Shown: in pieces, positions 15,301 to 24,636 of the stretch
How positions within the stretch are numbered: position 1 is the stretch's first letter
How the letters are laid out: each line of letters begins with the position of its first letter
Assembly: GCA_007844125.1 (NCBI GenBank)
Contig: CM017567.1
Coordinates: 7,802,529 to 7,866,528, forward strand
Length of the DNA stretch: 64,000 nt
Direction of reading: 5' to 3'
DNA from: Sinonovacula constricta
Taxonomy: Eukaryota; Mollusca; Bivalvia; Cardiida; Solecurtidae
Translations under genes and position numbers: made by a program
The notes under the pieces: generated by a model
What the model saw: the letters and a program-made list of their open reading frames with translations, nothing else
What the model was told of the DNA's origin: nothing
Database searches by the model: none

Positions 15301-18300
15301 GGAAACTTCACTTACTTGATAGTTTGTTTGTTTTTTCTGAAGATCTTCCAGTCTCTGAAACATGTCATCTGCAAACATGGTCAGCAGACCCTTGTTGATT
15401 CCATCACCTGTCACTGTGAATGTCTTCCCTGAGCCTGTCTGTCCATATGTCAACAGACAGCCATTGTAGCCCTCCATACATCCATCCAGCATGTTACATC
15501 CCAGCTCCTTGTACACAGCTTGCTAAAGGTTTAATCACAGTAAACAATCTGCTTTATTTGTCTATACTCCTATATAAAATTTTAGTTTTTGGTTTACACA
15601 TACATGTGAAGTCTTATTTCCCTAGAATCAGAAGCAAACTGTGCAGATCATGATCAGACAGCATCCTGCAGAAGTTTGCTTATCTAGATCTCAGTCATAT
15701 TAAGCAGCCTTAGAAACAACATTTGAGTAAAGCATAAAACAGACTCTTATGTGGATCCAAAGTGTTAAAGTTTGAGGGTTTGATTCTAACATGCTGTTTT
15801 AAGACTTCAGAAATGGTCCTTCAACATTAAAAAATTACTATGTTTATCAAGTAATAGGTATTATTTAAAGTCAATGGCTATTTTAACATAAAAACATGGC
15901 ACATTGTAATTTCTTTTCTTGTGGGCACAACTATATATAGTTTAACCTGTCAAGTCTCATAGATATGTCTGACACTACCTGTCATGTATCACAGCTATGT
16001 CTGACACAACCTGTCAAGTCTCACAGCTAACACAGCTATGCCTAACACTACCTGGCAAGTCTCACAACTATGCCTAACACTACCTGTCAAGTCTCACAGC
16101 TATGTCCGGCACTACCTGTCAAGCATCACAGCTATGTCTTACACTACCTGTCAAGTATCACAGCTATGCCTAACACTACCTGCCAAGTCTCACAGCTATG
16201 CCTGACACTAGATGTCAAGTCTCACAGCTATGTCTGGCACTACCTGTCAAGTATCACAGCTATGCCTGACACTACCTGCCAAGTCTCACAGCTATGTCTG
16301 GCACTAAATGTCAAGTATCACAGCTATGTCTGGCACTACCTGTCAAGTCTCACAGCTATGTCTGGCACTACCTGTCAAGTCTCACAGCTATGTCTGGCAC
16401 TACCTGTCAAGTCCCACAGCTATGTCTGGCACTACCTGTCAAGTCTCACAGCTATGTCTGGCACTACCTGCCAAGTCTCACAGCTATGTCTGACACTACC
16501 TGTCAAGTATCACAGCTATGTCTGACACTACCTGCCAAGTCTCACAGCTATGCCTGACACTATCTGTCAAGTCTCACAGCTATGTCTGACACTACCTGTC
16601 ATGTATCACAGCTATGTCTGGCACTACCTGTCAAGTCTCACAGCTATGTCTGACACTACCTGTCAAGTATCACAGCTATGTCTGGCACTACCTGCCAAGT
16701 CTCACAGCTATGTCTGGCACTACCTGTCAAGTCTCACAGCTATGCCTGGTACTACCTGTCTAGTCTCACAGCTATGCCTGACACTACCTGTCATGTATCA
16801 CAGCTATGTCTGGCACTACCTGTCAAGTCTCACAGCTATGCCTGGCACTACCTGTCTAGTCTCACAGCTATGCCTGGCACTACCTGTCATGTATCACAGC
16901 TATGTCTGGCACTACCTGTCAAGTCTCACAGCTATGCCTTACACTACCTGTCAAGTATCACAGCTATGTCTGGCACTACCTGCCAAGTCTCACAGCTATG
17001 TCTGGCACTACCTGTCAAGTCTCACAGCTATGCCTGGCACTACCTGTCTAGTCTCACAGCTATGCATGACACTGCCTGCCATGTCTCACAGCTATGCCTG
17101 GCACTACCTGTCAAGTCTCACAGCTATGTCTGGCACTACCTGTCAAGTCTCACAGCTATGTCTGGCACTACCTGCCAAGTCTCACAGCTATGTCTAGCAC
17201 TACCTGCCAAGTCTCACAGCTATGTCTGGCACTACCTGCCAAGCCTCACAGCTATGCCTGACTCTACCTGGCAAGTCTCACAGCTATGGCTGACACTACC
17301 TGCCAAGTCTCACAGCTATGTCTGACTCTACCTGTTAAGTCTCACAGCTATGTCCAACACTGCCTATCAAGTCTCACAGCTATGTCTAGTACTACCTGTC
17401 AAGTCCCACAGCTATGCCTAGTACTACCTGTCAAGTTTCACAGCTATGCCTAGTACTACCTGTCAAGTTTCACAGCTATGTCTGACACTGCCTGCCAAGT
17501 CTCACAGCTATGGCTGACACTACCTGCCAAGTCTCACAGCTATGTCTCACACTAGATGTCAAGTCTCACAGCTATGTCTCACACTAGATGTCAAGTCTCA
17601 CAGCTATGTCTGACTCTACCTGTCAAGTCTCACAGCTGTGTCTGACACTAGATGTCAAGTCTCACAGCTATGTCTCACACTACCTGCCAAGTCTCACAGC
17701 TATGTCTCACACTACCTGCCAAGTCTCACAGCTATGTCTGACACTGCCTGCCAAGTCTCACAGCTATGTCTGACACTACCTGCCAAGTCTCACAGCTATG
17801 TCTCACACTAGATGTCAAGTCTCACAGCTATGTCTCACACTAGATGTCAAGTCTCACAGCTATGTCTGACTCTACCTGTCAAGTCTCACAGCTATGTCTT
17901 ACACTACCTGTCAAGTCTCACAGCTATGTCTGGCACTACCTGCCAAGTCTCACAGCTATGTCTGGCACTACCTGTCAAGTCTCACAGCTATGTCTGACAC
18001 TACCTGTCAAGTCTCACAGCTATGTCTGGCACTACCTGTCAAGTCTCACAGCTATGTCTGGCACTACCTGCCAAGTCTCACAGCTATGTCTGGCACTACC
18101 TGTCAAGTCTCACAGCTATGTCTGACACTACCTGTCAAGTCTCACAGCTATGTCTGGCACTCTTTGTCAAGTCTCACAGCTATGTCTGACACTACCTGTC
18201 AAGTCTCACAGCTATGTCTGACACTACCTGTCAAGTCTCACAGCTATGTCTGTCACTACTTGTCAAGTATTACAGCTATGCCTGGCACTACCTGTCAAGC

Positions 18301-21300
18301 CTCACAACTATGCCTGGCACTACCTGTCATGTATCACAGCTATGTCTGACACAACCTGTCAAGTCTTACAGCTAACACAGCTATGCCAAACACTACCTGG
18401 CAGGTCTCACAGCTATGCCTAACACTACCTGGCAGGTCTCACAGCTATGCCTAACACTACCTGTCAAGCCTCACAGCTATGCCTGGCACTACCTGTCAAG
18501 TCTCACAGCTATGTCTGACACTACCTGTCAAGTCTCACAGCTATGCCTGGCACTACCTGTCAAGCCTCACAGCTATGCCTGGCACTACCTGTCATGTATC
18601 ACAGCTATGCCTAGCACTACCTGTCAAGTCTCATAGATATATCTGACTCCTCCTGTCATGTATCACAGCTATGTCTGACTCTTCCTGTCAATTCTCACAG
18701 CTATGTCTGACACTACCTGTCATGTATCACAGCTATGTCTGACACTACCTGTCATGTATCACAGCTATGACTGACTCTACCTGTCATGTATCACAGCTAT
18801 GTCTGACACTACCTGTCATGTATCACAGCTATGTCTGACTCTACCTGTCAAGTCTCACAGCTATGTCTGGCACTTCCTGTCAAGTCTCACAGCTATGTCT
18901 GACTCTACCTGTCATGTATCACAGCTATGTCTGACTCTACCTGTCAAGTCTCACAGCTATGCCTGACACTGCCTGTCATGTATCACAGCTATGTCAGACA
19001 CTTCCTGTCAAGTCTCACTACTATGTCTGACTCTACCTGTCAAGTCTCACAGCTATGTCTGACACTTCCTGTCAAGTCTCACAGCTATATAGCACTACCT
19101 GTCAAGTATCACAGCTATATATAGCACTACCTGTCAAGTATCACAACTCACAACTATATATGACACTACCTGTCCAGTAGTGCAGCTATATGGTATTACC
19201 TTGTAAAGTACTGCCAATCATGTTTCACATCTATGTAAAGTACTGCCTATCAAGTTTCACATCTATGTAAAGTACCACCTATAAAGTTTTACATCTATGT
19301 AAAGTACTGCCTATCAAGTTTCACATCAATGTAAAGTACCACCTATCAAGTTTCACATCTATGTAAAGTACTGCCTATCAAGTTTAGCATCTATGTAAAA
19401 TACCACCTATCAAGTTTCACATCTATGCAAAGTGTTACCTATCAAGTTTCACATCTATGTAAAGTACCAACTATCACGTTTCACAGCTATGTAAAGAACC
19501 ACCTATCAAGTTTCACATTTATGTAAAGTACCACCTATCAAGTTCCACATCTATGTAAATTACCACCTATAAAGTGTCACATCTATGTACAGTACTGCCT
19601 TACAGGTTTCATATCTATGTAAAGTACTGCCTATCAAGTTTTACTGCTAGATATGCTATTGTCTGTAAGGATTTCACTGAGACTCATGTTTATTCCAATT
19701 ATCTTTGTCCAGTTATTTACAGAAAATTGTGTATTCCTTTGTTTGACTTTTATACAGTAATATAAGGAATCTGTATACAACTGACTGGTTGGTCAACTGA
19801 TGTACACTTGTCTACTGAGCGGAAGGTCATGTGTTCGAATCTTCCATAACAGGGTTCGTTTTTTTAAATAAATAATTACTTATATAAAGTTTGTGGGAAT
19901 ATCATATTTATGCCCATGATTTTCATGATTTTCACAGCCTTTTTACAAATATGACTAACTTCATTTACACAACTGTGTTGGCAATTGTTATGCATAGAAG
20001 TGATAACCATTGTGTTGCTGCAATGTTATGCATAGTAGGAAAGCACAAAACAGAAAAAACCCACACAGAAACAATAATTTAAACAAGTTTGTATTTATAC
20101 TACTTTTTGTTATTTAATAAAAATGAAAATGGACACAATCTTACTGACCTAAACTCAATGATAAAATGAGCACATTATTTAGTCACTCTTACCACTCGGC
20201 CATCTAATCAGATATAATCTTTGGACTAGTTTCAGCTGTTTGTTTTTTTATCCACAAACTTAAAGATGAATATTAATGAAACTTCTCCTAATGATTACGA
20301 AACATTACGGAAGATTAGCAGCCTCAGTTTAATGCTTAAAGACAATACATTTTCAACCTCTAACTTTTACCTGGTCAGCAAACTGAGAGGTATCACTGTC
20401 AGGTTTCAAGGTGCCATCATCTGACATTGTGAAGCCATCAGCAGACCAGAACACATGAGAGAAAGTAAATGTCCTCTCAGCTGATTCATTCTCGATGTCA
20501 ATTATCTTTAAAGTGTTGCCATCTTTGAATAAAATACTTTTGGCACCTCGATCCTTCTCACGTTCAGCATGTACAGAGTTAAGAAACAGTGGTAATGTGA
20601 TAACTTTGAGAATGCATTTCAGATGAATAAAAGAGAAAAATCCTTCAAATATAGGCATGTATGAACAGAGCTCCAAAAAATAAAAATACAGAATGCATAG
20701 AGAAATAAAGCAATGACATATGAACACTTGACAGGATTGTGTTTTTTTTAAACTTTTATGTGTATTTATACTGGAACAGAAAACCCACAAGCAATGTCTC
20801 TGAAGAATGAACAAGATGGGAAGCTTTCTACTTTGGAAAAATCTATGTCCATTACATGAGCAGGCTGGTCCTACAGTTGAGACAAGTTGTGGCATTTACA
20901 ACGGCTTATTCAGGAGATGATTAATGAGTAAAACATAAAACCAATCTGGCCAGGAAGTCTAGAAGAGGAGTTGATCGATAGCTGCATCTATTACACAATG
21001 AGAGAAATCTTTTTTTAAATGGAAATGCTTGGGCATTATGGTCATAGAGAAGTACATATTTCATTAAATAATAATGCAATATAAAGATGTAATAGTATGC
21101 AAAATTGCAATTGTAGAAATTGTACTTTAGATTTTAACTCTGTGGCTCTTTTGTTCACACCCTTTAATGGAAATACATCCATGGATCTACACTGAAATCA
21201 AACAGTTTAGTTTGTAATTTTCAAACTGGATTTTTGCTTTAATAAAAGTGTCAGAATTAAATATTTAATGTTTTGTACACTTTACTGACTTATGTACTGG

Positions 21301-23943
21301 TACATAAATTCACGAAAAAATAAATATGAAATAAAAATGTGTTCATCACAGTTGCCTGATGTCTCATGAAACGGTCTCTTTTAAAAATCAGGAACAGATC
21401 AATATATGTTGTGCCACTTCAGGCAAAAATCGCCTCCTCATGCTGTACATTAGTGTATGGAATGCACTGCTATTTTTGATGCATGGCCTGCACAAGTTTT
21501 GATGACAGTAGTGATATCAGCATGCTGACGTTACATCCAAGGTAGTCCCAGATGTGTTTGACGGGTGATTAGTTGAATGATCTGGATGGCCAGTCCAACA
21601 AGTTAATATCATTCTGATCCAGAAACTCTGTGGTCTGGCCTCGTACTACTGCATGAGGTCAGCATTGCCCTGTCTGATGTATGGAAAAATGACTTGCCTC
21701 ACTATATAGCCAGGGTATCTTATAGCTGTATGTTTTCATTTGCTGTCACCAGTTCAGTAAGGCCAGAGTAGAAAATGCCTCCAAAATCCTTAACACTGCC
21801 ATTGTAGGCAACAAAGCGTTCTCCTTTGGGCCTCTATACATATCTGGTGGATATCTGTGTTCTGTGGCATTTCTCAACCAAACTCCTAATTCAGGTTCTG
21901 GCATTAAATTATTACAATGCGATGATGTCAGGATAAAAAGGTCTTCATGTAGAATTGTTTTTCTGTGTCGTCCTGCGCAAGGTCTGTTGTGTATAGTATT
22001 AGTCTCTCTGAATCAAGCTTGGAGACAATAAGTTGTCTACTCCTGAACCTTAAACGGCCTTGCAATGACATATTAACGTTAGCTACAGTGTCAAATCTCA
22101 TTCGCTTTCGTTTTGGACAGTCTTCTGAGGAAAACACTTCACACTTTGAACTATTTTTACAAATTATGCTGACATTCAAATTTTTATGGCTTTCAAACTG
22201 CCCTAAGAAACATTTGATTTAAAATCCTGTTCCAAACTGGGATCAAACCCGCGACCTTCAGTTCTGTAGGCAGACACTCAGCCTTGCCACTAAAGGGTTA
22301 ACCCAACAGCAAGGTTGTTGAAAGTGCCTATATACACTACACTACACTTCTACCTCTTTACTTTTCAGAGCTGGTAAGCTCTCCAGAATGACCCTGCAGA
22401 TACCAATATGAGTCTGTCTAACACTTCTGACACCATGAAAGTAAATCTGGGGCAGAAAAATCAGTTCTATAGGCTGATACTCAACCACCTTGCCAAAAGG
22501 GTTAACCCAACAGCAATGCTGTTAGAAATGCCTGTATGCACTACATTACACTTCTCTCCATTTACTTTTCAGAGCTAGTAAGCTTTAGAGAACGACCCTG
22601 CAGGCACCAATCTGAGTCATTCAAATACTGCTGACAACATTAAAATGTAAATTTGGGAAGAGACAAATCCTGTCTCTAACTAGGATCGAACCCTGAACCT
22701 TCATTTCTGTAGGCCGATACTCAACCATGTCAATAAAGGGTTAACCCAACAGCAAGGCTGCTGGAAGTGCCTATATGCACGGCTCCAGGAATAGTCGTAC
22801 CACTACAATCTTGTACTGTTACAATCTCGTAACGAATTGGGAATAGTCGTACCACATATAACATATATAGGTAAATTTTTAGTATAGAGATTGTTTTTAA
22901 AAAAATTCCAGGGCTTAATCTGTACTGCCAATATGTTAATATTCCATTTTTATATTTGGCGATCATCTCGTGTTTATTTGTACTTGTATTTAGTTTGAAT
23001 ACTGACAATTAAGGATGTAAATGTATAATCTATGACAATTTCGAAGATAAAAGAATAATTGATGCATTCAAGCATAAACAATGGCTGCGATTAATAAGTT
23101 ACACGAGCAAATCGAAACTAACACAATCATGTGACTTTAACAGCCGTGAGTTTGCTATAACTGTGCATATATTCATAGCAGCTGATCTGTGTAACTATAG
23201 CCAGTATTTTTTGATAGGACTGTTCTTGTGTAAGTGAAAGCTATAAAAACAATAAATGGTCACACATTTACTTTTGCGTTACCAGGAAATCTTGAATTCA
23301 TTATTAAATGTAACCATTTATTTCTTCAATGCTGTTTTCTGTCGTACCTTTTACTGTACCTTTAATTGGGTATTTTTATGTAGTAATCATTTATATTTAT
23401 GTTTTGTATACTGTATATTGATTACAGATTCAATTCAGAACTGTCAACATTTTATTTGTGTTATAATTTACATTTGTCATGCAGTCATCTCATGAATTAG
23501 CTATTGTAAATGCCACCACTAATTTAGAAATATACAATTCACATATGGTATGACAATTCTCAAAATGGTACGTCTATTATCCAGTATGAGATTGTAATGG
23601 TATAACTATTCCGGCACCCATATGCAGTACACTACAGTATGGAATTCACAAACCTTGACTGACATAAAAAATCACAAGTCAATTACTTATGAAGGCCTTA
23701 TGGATCTGGTGGGATTGCTTGTTTGCATACTAAAATGTGGTCTGCGATGCCAAAGAGATACAGGAATAACTGCAGTGAATATAAATGATTTTAGGAAAAC
23801 AGGCATTTAATTATTACTCATGAAATCACCAAGTAACAAAGGGGCTGGCCACTTTTAATGTTTCCATTTGGTTTTTGTTATTTAAAGGATATCATAGGTC
23901 TGATACGTGCAGCCACGACAAAGTTTTCATCGGTTTCTGTCAT
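381..23943 (-). CDS. Kinesin-3-like motor protein, N-terminal part (gene runs off the left edge)
   Basis: Motor ATPase that would move cargo along microtubules. Exons in coding order: 23943-23893, 20568-20371, 15522-15316, 11726-11612, 11171-11060, 10042-9950, 7924-7797, 7193-7120, 6162-6102, 4791-4666, 1111-987, 492-381. They join in phase to about 467 residues. Seen in order: start VVAARIRPM; P-loop GQTGSGKT (about residues 110-117); switch I NATSSRSH (224-231, split by an intron); switch II DLAGSE (255-260, split by an intron); INQSMSSLQRVI; VPFRDSKLT; LSPADYHYDNTLSSLRF; then a charged coiled-coil-like stretch and FPYFWNLNED, which resembles the segment leading into the FHA domain of kinesin-3 proteins. 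Oddities: the usual VRVRP start reads AARIRP, and the usual DRAK after the last motor helix reads SAVM. The first intron looks U12-type. The FHA domain proper and the tail must lie beyond base 1. The kinesin call is certain; the kinesin-3 subfamily is an inference. Confidence 0.88.
1165..1262 (-). repeat. tRNA-derived SINE-like fragment
   Basis: On the minus strand this reads like a degenerate tRNA: an A-box-like part near GGCCAGTTCGCTCAGT and a B-box-like GGTTCAAGCCC. It is followed by no perfect acceptor stem, so it is read as a SINE head and not a working tRNA. It lies in the kinesin intron between the exons at 4.7 kb and 1.1 kb. Confidence 0.5.
2035..3210 (+). pseudogene. Degenerate 3' end of a LINE (non-LTR retrotransposon)
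   Basis: A broken reading frame matches the C-terminal part of LINE ORF2 proteins, downstream of the reverse transcriptase core. Recognisable pieces are FDSMVKTVLCYGSQVWGF (about 2160-2215), a following HNSFCRQI segment, IRYWCKLL (about 2350-2375), and a terminal Cys-rich part with CTYC and ECEYHAFFICGKY (about 2785-2860). There is an in-frame stop near 2327 and a frame change near 2690, so the copy is dead and 5'-truncated. The 3' end has the GGGCCGGAGGCC motif (about 3158-3169) and an ACAT microsatellite tail at 3188-3208, as in many molluscan LINEs. It sits in a kinesin intron, opposite to gene direction. The clade is not assigned. Confidence 0.82.
3335..3655 (-). repeat. Bivalve-type interspersed repeat ending in AGCTCACCTGAGC (copy 1)
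   Basis: The right end, GAGCTCAGGTGAGCTAAAA, is the reverse complement of the left end of copy 2 at 4951. Inner blocks match too, for example TTTTAGTAGGCTCATAT at about 3381 against ATATGAGCCTACTAAAA in copy 2. This type of repeat is abundant in bivalve genomes and transcripts. No coding potential is seen. Confidence 0.75.
4951..5645 (+). repeat. Bivalve-type interspersed repeat starting TTTAGCTCACCTGAGC (copy 2)
   Basis: This begins with TTTAGCTCACCTGAGC and a short inner palindrome (GAGCACAACGTGCTC). It then has two or three loose internal repeats of about 120-135 bases built around GGGTCA, AAAAGTAGGTCACT and AGGCC. It ends near 5640. It is longer than copy 1 and in the opposite direction, so the two form an inverted pair around 3656-4950. 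The short open frame inside it (5298-5495) is repeat-derived. Confidence 0.75.
5646..6101. other. Kinesin intron without recognised genes
   Basis: A minus-strand stretch at about 5962-6042 can be read as a Gln-rich peptide ending in a stop. It fits neither the phase of the adjoining kinesin exons nor any family I recognise. Nothing else stands out. Confidence 0.4.
9235..9438. repeat. Three tandem copies of a 68-bp unit
   Basis: The block TATGGAGTTTCGGCACATCA recurs at about 9239, 9307 and 9375, giving a period of 68 bases. The copies are almost identical; one base differs in the third (TTTCAGCAC). Because 68 is not a multiple of 3, the short open frames here show the same peptide in different frames and are not genes. 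It lies in a kinesin intron. Confidence 0.9.
9439..9949. other. Kinesin intron with GC-rich patches
   Basis: G-rich patches (about 9452-9460 and 9810-9825) and a GC-rich block near 9590-9630 stand out from the AT-rich surroundings, so a decayed mobile element is possible. No coding match was recognised. Confidence 0.35.
10673..10712 (+). repeat. Solo end of the CTTGCAGAAT-type MITE
   Basis: CTTGCAGAATCCTTTCTCAA followed by CTGAGATTTTG matches the terminal inverted repeat of the short element at 62847-63072. No opposite end was found nearby, so it looks like a solo or broken copy. Confidence 0.5.
11815..14318. repeat. Minisatellite of a 29-bp unit, about 85 copies
   Basis: The consensus contains GTTGAGCATATCTGCATGAC followed by ACA, T or A, and ACACA, 29 bases in all. 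Variants differ mainly at the ACAT/ACAA position and in a few single bases. Some units are shortened, for example near 13150 and 13205. About 2.5 kb of array lies inside one kinesin intron, between the exons at 15.3 kb and 11.7 kb. With a 29-base unit, all three minus-strand frames stay open for long stretches and give the same Cys-rich 29-residue peptide. These are artefacts of the period, not genes. A segment of about 402 bases inside the array is itself duplicated (about 12838-13640). Confidence 0.97.
15948..19150. repeat. Minisatellite of a 32-bp unit, about 100 copies
   Basis: The unit contains CTACCTGTCAAGTCTCACAG then CTATGTCTGGCA, 32 bases. Common variants are TCATGTATCACAG, GCCAAGTC, TAGATGTCAAG, and GACAC or GACTC. 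The array fills the kinesin intron between the exons at 20.4 kb and 15.5 kb. Because 32 is not a multiple of 3, all plus-strand frames are open over long parts. They read a 32-residue repeat that I do not consider a protein. Single-unit irregularities, such as the AACACAG insertions near 16025 and 18370, mark segmental duplications within the array. Confidence 0.97.
19180..19650. repeat. Diverged 32-bp array, about 14 copies, next to the main array
   Basis: The unit contains TGTAAAGTACCACCTATCAA then GTTTCACATCTA, again 32 bases. It shares CCTRTCAAGT and TCACANCTATG with the main array. It therefore looks like an older, separately homogenised part of the same satellite and not an independent repeat. 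Confidence 0.88.
19770..19880 (+). repeat. tRNA-derived SINE-like sequence
   Basis: An A-box-like part (ACTGGTTGGTCAACTGATG) is followed about 35 bases later by a B-box-like GTGTTCGAATC. A T-rich and AAATAAATAA tail follows. It has the layout of a short tRNA-related SINE, in the kinesin intron and antisense to the gene. Confidence 0.55.
21390..21910 (-). pseudogene. Dead Tc1/mariner-type transposase fragment
   Basis: On the minus strand, broken frames match the C-terminal half of Tc1-like DDE transposases. RGPKGERF and SVKDFGGIFYSG lie where the SVMVWGGI block is expected (about 21850-21780). IFPYIRQG follows, then ARP near the second catalytic Asp region (about 21640), LDWPSRSFN near 21590, and HIWDYLG near 21550, in place of the usual HLWD. 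In-frame stops and frame changes make it inactive. Terminal inverted repeats were not located. It lies in the first kinesin intron. Confidence 0.72.
22222..22779 (-). repeat. Tandem tRNA-like SINE units, about 2.5 copies
   Basis: Minus-strand tRNA-like segments with B box GGGTTTGATCCC occur at about 22230-22305. They recur in decayed form at about 22460-22500 and 22670-22745. Each is followed (plus strand) by GGGTTAACCCAACAGCAA and, for the first two copies, TACTTTTCAGAGCT. The period is about 215-240 bases. The last unit is cut by the transposon at 22780 and appears to resume at 23620 (TATGCAGTACACTACA). Confidence 0.72.
22780..23619. mobile_element. Non-autonomous DNA transposon (about 840 bp) with inverted ends
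   Basis: The left end, GGCTCCAGGAATAGTCGTAC then CACTACAATCTTGTACTG, matches the reverse complement of the right end, GGTGCCGGAATAGTTATACC then ATTACAATCTCATACTG. The inverted repeat spans about 37 bases. A 7-base target repeat ATATGCA sits at 22773-22779 and 23620-23626. The host SINE sequence continues on both sides. The motif GGAATAGTCGTACCAC is repeated at the left end (22788 and 22841), as subterminal repeats. No transposase frame is present, and the superfamily is not assigned. Confidence 0.82.
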
Positions 23944-24300
23944 CTTATAATGTAAACGAAGTAGCAGTTCAGCTCAAACTGGTGGAGTAAGTAAGTTTAT
24001 CGACACCGTTTCGATGTAAACAATCCTATCGAAACACCTCGGACATTTTATTAAAACAGAGAACTTCCGATTGAAAAAACAACAACACAGCAACAACACG
24101 GAAACAACTAGATTTTGCCGGAAATTACTCCGGCTCCGGTTAACATGGAGTAAAAAAAGAAAAACTCCTGATACTTTTAACAGCGTATGATCCCTTGTTA
24201 TTTCAATAATGCATAAATAAGTATCATAAAAATTATACATGATGGTGTATTTTATTAAGTAAATATTCAAACGATAAAAGTGTTTCGAAATGTGTGGGTC

Positions 24301-24393
24301 CGAACTCTCACCTTTTCGGCCTTTGTCATCTCGTACCTCGCAGGTAAGAAACCAGAATGCAACATTTTGATGAACTGTGTTAGCGCTTCCCAT
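24301..24393 (-). other. Possible short first exon or leader, minus strand
   Basis: An open frame starts with ATG at 24393 (MGSANTVHQNVAF...) and meets a good donor (AAAAG then GTGAGA) near 24312. Its phase does not fit the kinesin start exon at 23943. It would have to be a non-coding leader of the kinesin transcript or a chance frame. I do not recognise the peptide. Confidence 0.22.
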
Positions 24394-24636
24394 TTGACGT
24401 GACAGCTATTAACCCTGAAATGGTTTCTTTCTTTTTACATCTTAATAAGCCCGATTTATATTTTATAATAATTCTGGAAATAACTAACATTGTGTTGTTG
24501 TTTTCACACCCACCGTGTTGTTGTTTTGTGTGTGTGTGTGTTTTAAATTAAAATTTATATGCTATAAATTGATATACTTACTATCATTTTAGATAAGGTT
24601 GTATAAACATGACATGTTGAAGGGCATTGCCAAAAA
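24394..24636. promoter_or_regulatory. Probable shared promoter region between the kinesin and PGAP3
   Basis: The kinesin (minus) and PGAP3 (plus) start codons are only about 0.7 kb apart and point away from each other. The interval contains a CRE-like TGACGTGA at 24395-24402 and a GT microsatellite at about 24527-24541. No TATA box was recognised. The assignment rests on gene layout. Confidence 0.4.

Noticed and set aside
16070..19124. Plus-strand frames encoding a 32-residue Ser/Leu/Cys repeat protein
   Set aside because: A 32-base satellite read in all three frames, antisense to the kinesin and within its intron.
11815..19150. CRISPR-like arrays
   Set aside because: The units are contiguous, with no unique spacers, and the window is animal nuclear DNA.
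20569..20895. Upstream extension of the kinesin exon open frame (SYMPIFEGFF...)
   Set aside because: It reads into intron. The family requires RPM-type sequence directly before AEREKD, which is found at 23.9 kb.
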